The translations under genes were made by a program, and so were the position numbers. From Nitrososphaerales archaeon (GTDB lineage: Archaea > Thermoproteota > Nitrososphaeria > Nitrososphaerales > Gagatemarchaeaceae), in assembly GCA_030039515.1 (NCBI GenBank), contig JASHVT010000108.1:1-8608 (forward strand): a DNA stretch of 8,608 bases. The letters run 5' to 3'. Every line of letters starts with the position of its first letter. Within the stretch, counting starts at the first letter, position 1. This document shows, one piece after another, positions 5,295 to 8,608 of the stretch. Under the pieces are notes generated by a model. The model was given only the letters and a program-made list of their open reading frames with translations. It ran no database searches and was not told the DNA's origin.

Positions 5295-8200
5295 TCACTG
5301 CACATCGAGGAACAGAGGCTTCCCGTCCAGGTCCTCCTCGGCCCAGCGGCGCGCGTCCGTCTTCTCGCGCGCAAAATTCACGGCTCTCGCCCTGACGAGG
5401 AAGGCGAGCTCGCGCGAGAGCGGACCTGCCAGCGCCAGGTCCTCTTCGTCGAGCCCACAGACCCAGGCCGAGTCGAGCATCGCGGTCGGGACGTACCCTC
5501 TCTCCTTCCGGAGAGCCTGAAGCCTTCGGGCGAGGTCTCTCACGAGGCCCTCCGCCATCAGCTCCCTGTCCCTGGTCTTGCTAAGCGCGACGAACACCCC
5601 GTCCTTCTCGCCGAACTCAAACCCTTCCTCAGGGACCACCTCCATGGCGAACGACGAGACGGGGACGTCGAAGGTGCCTGAGGCTGAAGCCACCTTGACG
5701 CTCCTGCCCGACGCTTGCGCCTTGAAGGCCCTGTCCCCTTCCAAGACCTTCGCCGACGACAGGACCTCCCTCGACCTCTCCCTGAAGATCGCGCCTATCT
5801 TCGCCTGGTTGGGACGCAGCGCCAACTTCGCTGGGAACCTCGAGGCCGAGCGAACCACGACGACCCCCTTCACGTTGCAGAGCGAGGCGACCGTGTTCTT
5901 CGCGCCGGGCGAGGCCCTGGCGTACTTGGGAGGCACGAGGACCGTCAGAGACCTGAGAGGCCACCTCCGCTTCAGTCTCGCCTTGGTCCGCGCGGAGTTG
6001 CAGGCCTCTTCCACGATCAGAGAGAAGTCCACGGTCGCCTCGGCGGCGGGGCTCGCCCTAGCGGCCCCCTCGAAAGAGGTCCCCTCGGTCAGGAGGGGCG
6101 ACTTCCACGCGCCGTGCGCGAATACCTCCTGGAACAGGTACTCCGTGGCGAACGGCGCTATGGGATGCAAGAGACCGTCGATCGTCCTGAGAAGGTGGCC
6201 CAGGATGGCGAAGATGGCCAGCCTCCTCTTCGCCCCCTCGGGATCGTCCTTCCACAATTCGCCGCGGACCATCCTCACGTAGCCCTGGCTAGCGACCGTT
6301 ATGACGAGGTCTCCGAGCGCCTTCGCAGCCTCGTTGTACCTCCCGCTCCTGTAGGACTCGCCCACGGCCTTCTCGGTCCCAGATAGCTTCGACAGCAGCC
6401 ACCGGTCGACCTTGCTGAGGAGCCCCCGCCGCGTCGCCCAGCCCAGGTCGTGGACGTCGGGGTCGTAGCCGTCCACCTTGCCGTTCTGCACGAGATAGAC
6501 GTGCAGGTGGTAGAGGGTGCTGAGGACCTGATACGGCCTCCCTGCCATCTCCTTCACGTCGAGGCTGACAGAGTCCTCCGGGGACGCCTTTGACAGCACG
6601 TAGAGCCTTGCCACGTCGGCCGAGTTCTCCCTCAGGAGGTCGAGGCCCCACATGACGTTCCCGAGGGACTTGCTCATCTTCATGCCCTTCTCGTCGAGGA
6701 CGTGCCCTTGGAAGAGGAAGGACTTGTACGGGGCCACGGGCCTGCCGGTGAGCAGCACGTTCAGCACGAGCAGCGTGTACGCCCATCCCCTGGTCTGGTC
6801 GATCCCTTCAGTGAGGAATGGGACGGGGACGAGGCTCCTGTACTCGGGGTCGGTGAACGAAGCGTATGGGGAAGACCCGCTGTTGTGCCAGGTGTCGAGG
6901 ACGAAGGGCTCCCTGGTGGCCTCCCCGCCGCACTTCGGGCACCTGAGGACGATCCTGTCGAGCCAGGGCCTGTGCAGCTCGAAGCCTTGTCCGTCGGGCA
7001 GCGAGACCGCGAGCTCCGCTATCCTCCTCCTGGAGAACGCCCCGACCTTCTCGCCGCAAGACTTGCAGGCCCAGATCGGAAGAGGAGTTCCCCAGACCCT
7101 CTCCCTCGTGATGCACCAGGGGGGCGACTCGGCCACTGAGGAGAGGAACCTGTTGCGAGGCCCGTCGAAGAAGTACTCGACCTTCTCGGCGGCCCTGAGG
7201 AGATCCTTCCTCATCCTGTCGACCCAGTAGAAGTACTCGCGTCTCGCGAGCCAGACGAGCCTGTCGTCCGAGCGCCAGCAGACGGGATAGTCATGGACTA
7301 TCCTCCCCGAAGCGACGAGGCTTCCCGTCTCCTCGAGGGCCTGCACCACAGCCTGGTCGGCGTCCCTTGCGAAGACCCCCGAGTACCTTCCGGCGTCCTC
7401 CGTGAACCTGACCTGGTCGTCGAACGGGGCGAACACAGGGAGGCCCCGCCTCTGCGCGACGGCGAAGTCCTCCTCCCCGTTCGCGGGAGATATGTGGACG
7501 AGGCCCGTCCCTGTCGTCACGTCAACGTAGTCCTCCGCGACAACCCTGTGTATCGCGCTAGTCTCCTTGGCGGACTTCAGGCCGGGGACCTGGTCCAGCA
7601 GAGGATGCTCGTACGGCAGCCCCTCGAGGCTCCTGCCTTCGACCGTCCGCAGCGCCGGCCCGAATTCCACTCCGAGCTCTTTGGCGAGAGCCTCCTTCCT
7701 CTCCGAGCAGATTATCCACGTTTCGTCTCCCACAGGCAGGTACTCGTACTTCGAGTCTGGCTTGACGCCGACGAGCTCGTCGGTTATGACCGTGAACGGC
7801 ATCGTGGTCCAGAGGACCAAGAAGGCGCCGTCTGAGGCCTTCACCTTGTAGTAGAGGCTTGGGTCTTCGAGCTTGTCGTATCCGCCGAGGGCGACCTCCC
7901 CGGCGCTGAGGGCAGTCTGGCACCTGGGGCAGTATGGGACGACCTTGAAACCCTCGCCGAGGAGGCCGCGCTTCCACCCCGTCTCCAGGTACTTCCACTC
8001 GCGCTCGATGTACTCGTCTCGGTAGGTCATGTAGGCCCTGTCGTGGTCGATCAGGAGTCCGAGGAGCCTGTCAGCTTCCACCCAGTCGGCCTTGTACTTG
8101 TCTATGAGCCTCTTGCACGCCTCGACGAGCCTCTCGACCCCCACCTGCTGGAGGTCCTCCCACTTGTTGCCCGAGAGCCCCAGCTCCTTCTCGGCCTGCA

Positions 8201-8501
8201 GCTCCACAGGCAGCCCCTGGGTGTCCCAGCCTCCCCTGAACACTATTCGCCTGCCCTCCATGGTCGACCGCCTGAACCAGAGGTCCTTCATCATGCGGCC
8301 CCTGATGTGCCCGACGTGGGGCTGGTTGTTCAGGGTCGGAGGGCCCTCTACGTAGCCGAGCGGCCTCTTTCGGGCCAGCTTCTGTGCTATCATCTTCCTC
8401 GAGGCGGGGTCAGCGTAGAAACCTCTGACCTTGTCCTCGATGGCCTTGAAGTCGTAGCTTGCGCTGAGCGAGTCAGAGTCCGGAGCTAATTTTACGATCA
8501 C
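5295..8501 (-). CDS. ileS: Isoleucyl-tRNA synthetase (IleRS)
   Basis: This is a cytoplasmic class I synthetase that charges tRNA-Ile and hydrolyses mischarged Val-tRNA. At 1068 aa it matches archaeal IleRS. The HIGH motif is H62-V-G-H65 (in PTLNNQPHVGH), followed by GWDTQGLPVE (91-100). A zinc-knuckle pair C191-C194 precedes the CP1 editing domain, marked by WTTMPFTVITDE (231-242) and GTGLVHISPANGEEDF (331-346). The catalytic fold resumes at TRERVWGTPLPIW (465-477), with C479/C482 and C521/C524 pairs, then D-T-W-H-N-S-G (536-542), GIDQTRGW (566-573) and K608-M-S-K-S612. The helical anticodon-binding domain and a long C-terminal extension follow. The start is GTG at 8499-8501: an in-frame TGA directly precedes it, so nothing further upstream is possible. 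GGAG lies 9 nt upstream (complement of 8511-8514) and a TATA-like box lies about 34 nt upstream. Differences from the bacterial pattern, Q96 for His in GWD-x-HG and N540 for Asp in W-F-D-SG, may be lineage traits. It is convergent with the GtrA-like gene. Confidence 0.97.
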   Translation of the reverse strand: MIVKLAPDSDSLSASYDFKAIEDKVRGFYADPASRKMIAQKLARKRPLGYVEGPPTLNNQPHVGHIRGRMMKDLWFRRSTMEGRRIVFRGGWDTQGLPVELQAEKELGLSGNKWEDLQQVGVERLVEACKRLIDKYKADWVEADRLLGLLIDHDRAYMTYRDEYIEREWKYLETGWKRGLLGEGFKVVPYCPRCQTALSAGEVALGGYDKLEDPSLYYKVKASDGAFLVLWTTMPFTVITDELVGVKPDSKYEYLPVGDETWIICSERKEALAKELGVEFGPALRTVEGRSLEGLPYEHPLLDQVPGLKSAKETSAIHRVVAEDYVDVTTGTGLVHISPANGEEDFAVAQRRGLPVFAPFDDQVRFTEDAGRYSGVFARDADQAVVQALEETGSLVASGRIVHDYPVCWRSDDRLVWLARREYFYWVDRMRKDLLRAAEKVEYFFDGPRNRFLSSVAESPPWCITRERVWGTPLPIWACKSCGEKVGAFSRRRIAELAVSLPDGQGFELHRPWLDRIVLRCPKCGGEATREPFVLDTWHNSGSSPYASFTDPEYRSLVPVPFLTEGIDQTRGWAYTLLVLNVLLTGRPVAPYKSFLFQGHVLDEKGMKMSKSLGNVMWGLDLLRENSADVARLYVLSKASPEDSVSLDVKEMAGRPYQVLSTLYHLHVYLVQNGKVDGYDPDVHDLGWATRRGLLSKVDRWLLSKLSGTEKAVGESYRSGRYNEAAKALGDLVITVASQGYVRMVRGELWKDDPEGAKRRLAIFAILGHLLRTIDGLLHPIAPFATEYLFQEVFAHGAWKSPLLTEGTSFEGAARASPAAEATVDFSLIVEEACNSARTKARLKRRWPLRSLTVLVPPKYARASPGAKNTVASLCNVKGVVVVRSASRFPAKLALRPNQAKIGAIFRERSREVLSSAKVLEGDRAFKAQASGRSVKVASASGTFDVPVSSFAMEVVPEEGFEFGEKDGVFVALSKTRDRELMAEGLVRDLARRLQALRKERGYVPTAMLDSAWVCGLDEEDLALAGPLSRELAFLVRARAVNFAREKTDARRWAEEDLDGKPLFLDVQ

Positions 8502-8530
8502 TCAACGCGTCTCCGCTCTGACGACCGCCC

Positions 8531-8540
8531 GTATTTTAGG
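8531..8540 (-). promoter_or_regulatory. Putative TATA box of ileS
   Basis: Read on the minus strand this is CCTAAAATAC, an AT-rich island in GC-rich sequence, centred about 34 nt before the ileS GTG. It predicts a transcription start near 8509-8513, giving a leader of roughly 8-12 nt. Such a short leader would make the GGAG at 8514-8511 only marginally useful. The adjoining ATAT at 8541-8544 could also serve a divergent promoter to the right. Confidence 0.45.
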
Positions 8541-8577
8541 ATATGCAGGTCAGGAGCCGCGGGACGGCGAGGCGACC

Positions 8578-8608
8578 ATGGGGCGCATAGAGGGATGCGA
8601 AGCGCATT
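8578..8608 (+). CDS. Possible 5' end of a divergent gene (truncated by window edge)
   Basis: ATG 8578 opens a frame of ten codons (MGRIEGCEAH) that is uninterrupted to the window edge. GAGG at 8569-8572 lies 5 nt upstream, a possible SD. Divergence from ileS and the AT-rich block at 8531-8544 would fit a shared promoter region. Ten codons cannot establish a gene, and no product can be proposed. Confidence 0.2.
   Translation, partial: MGRIEGCEAH

Noticed and set aside
5578..6282. 234-aa open frame on the + strand, antisense to ileS
   Set aside because: It lies wholly inside ileS, whose conserved domains are continuous here. Long antisense frames are expected in GC-rich DNA, and the translation shows no recognisable domain.
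5715..6386. 223-aa frame antisense to ileS
   Set aside because: It is Arg/Gly/Pro-rich and overlaps another shadow frame and the real ileS frame; nothing supports it.
1..8608. CRISPR array, insertion sequence, attachment site or origin
   Set aside because: No regularly spaced direct repeats, terminal inverted repeats, transposase or integrase motifs, or repeat clusters were seen on either strand.

Overview
The window is GC-rich (roughly 60-65 % by eye) and densely coding. It most likely comes from an archaeon. The evidence is an archaeal-style isoleucyl-tRNA synthetase, a small DUF5679-type zinc-ribbon protein, TATA-like AT-rich islands about 26-35 nt upstream of start codons instead of bacterial -35/-10 promoters, and mostly weak or absent Shine-Dalgarno sequences. 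A GC-rich TACK-group lineage (Nitrososphaeria/Bathyarchaeia-like) would fit, but the phylum is an inference that I cannot test here.

Layout, left to right. (1) The C-terminal end of a DUF5679 zinc-ribbon gene (+), followed by an oligo-T stretch that may serve both as its terminator and as the box A of the next promoter. (2) cysS (+), cysteinyl-tRNA synthetase, complete, with unusual versions of both class I signature motifs. (3) A 769-aa cytoplasmic protein (+) that looks like an N-terminal beta-sandwich plus an (alpha/alpha)6 'six-hairpin' glycosidase-type domain; its substrate is unknown. (4) A beta-CASP metallo-beta-lactamase-fold nuclease (+), starting at TTG 28 nt downstream and probably co-transcribed with gene 3. 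(5) An 80-aa GtrA-like membrane protein (+) holding only the first half of the usual four-helix domain. (6) ileS (-), isoleucyl-tRNA synthetase, 1068 aa, convergent with the GtrA-like gene and separated from it by 21 nt. (7) About 107 nt at the right edge, carrying the ileS promoter region and possibly the first codons of a divergent gene.

The two aminoacyl-tRNA synthetases are housekeeping translation genes. The three genes between them (glycosidase-like, beta-CASP nuclease, half-GtrA) have no obvious shared pathway; only the first two are close enough to suggest an operon. I see no tRNA or rRNA genes, CRISPR array, insertion sequence or prophage signal. No stretch longer than 300 bases lacks a gene. 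The points most worth a second look are the altered CysRS motifs, the unassigned six-hairpin protein, the half-length GtrA protein, and the recurring leaderless-type promoter spacing. I found no convincing new multi-gene system.
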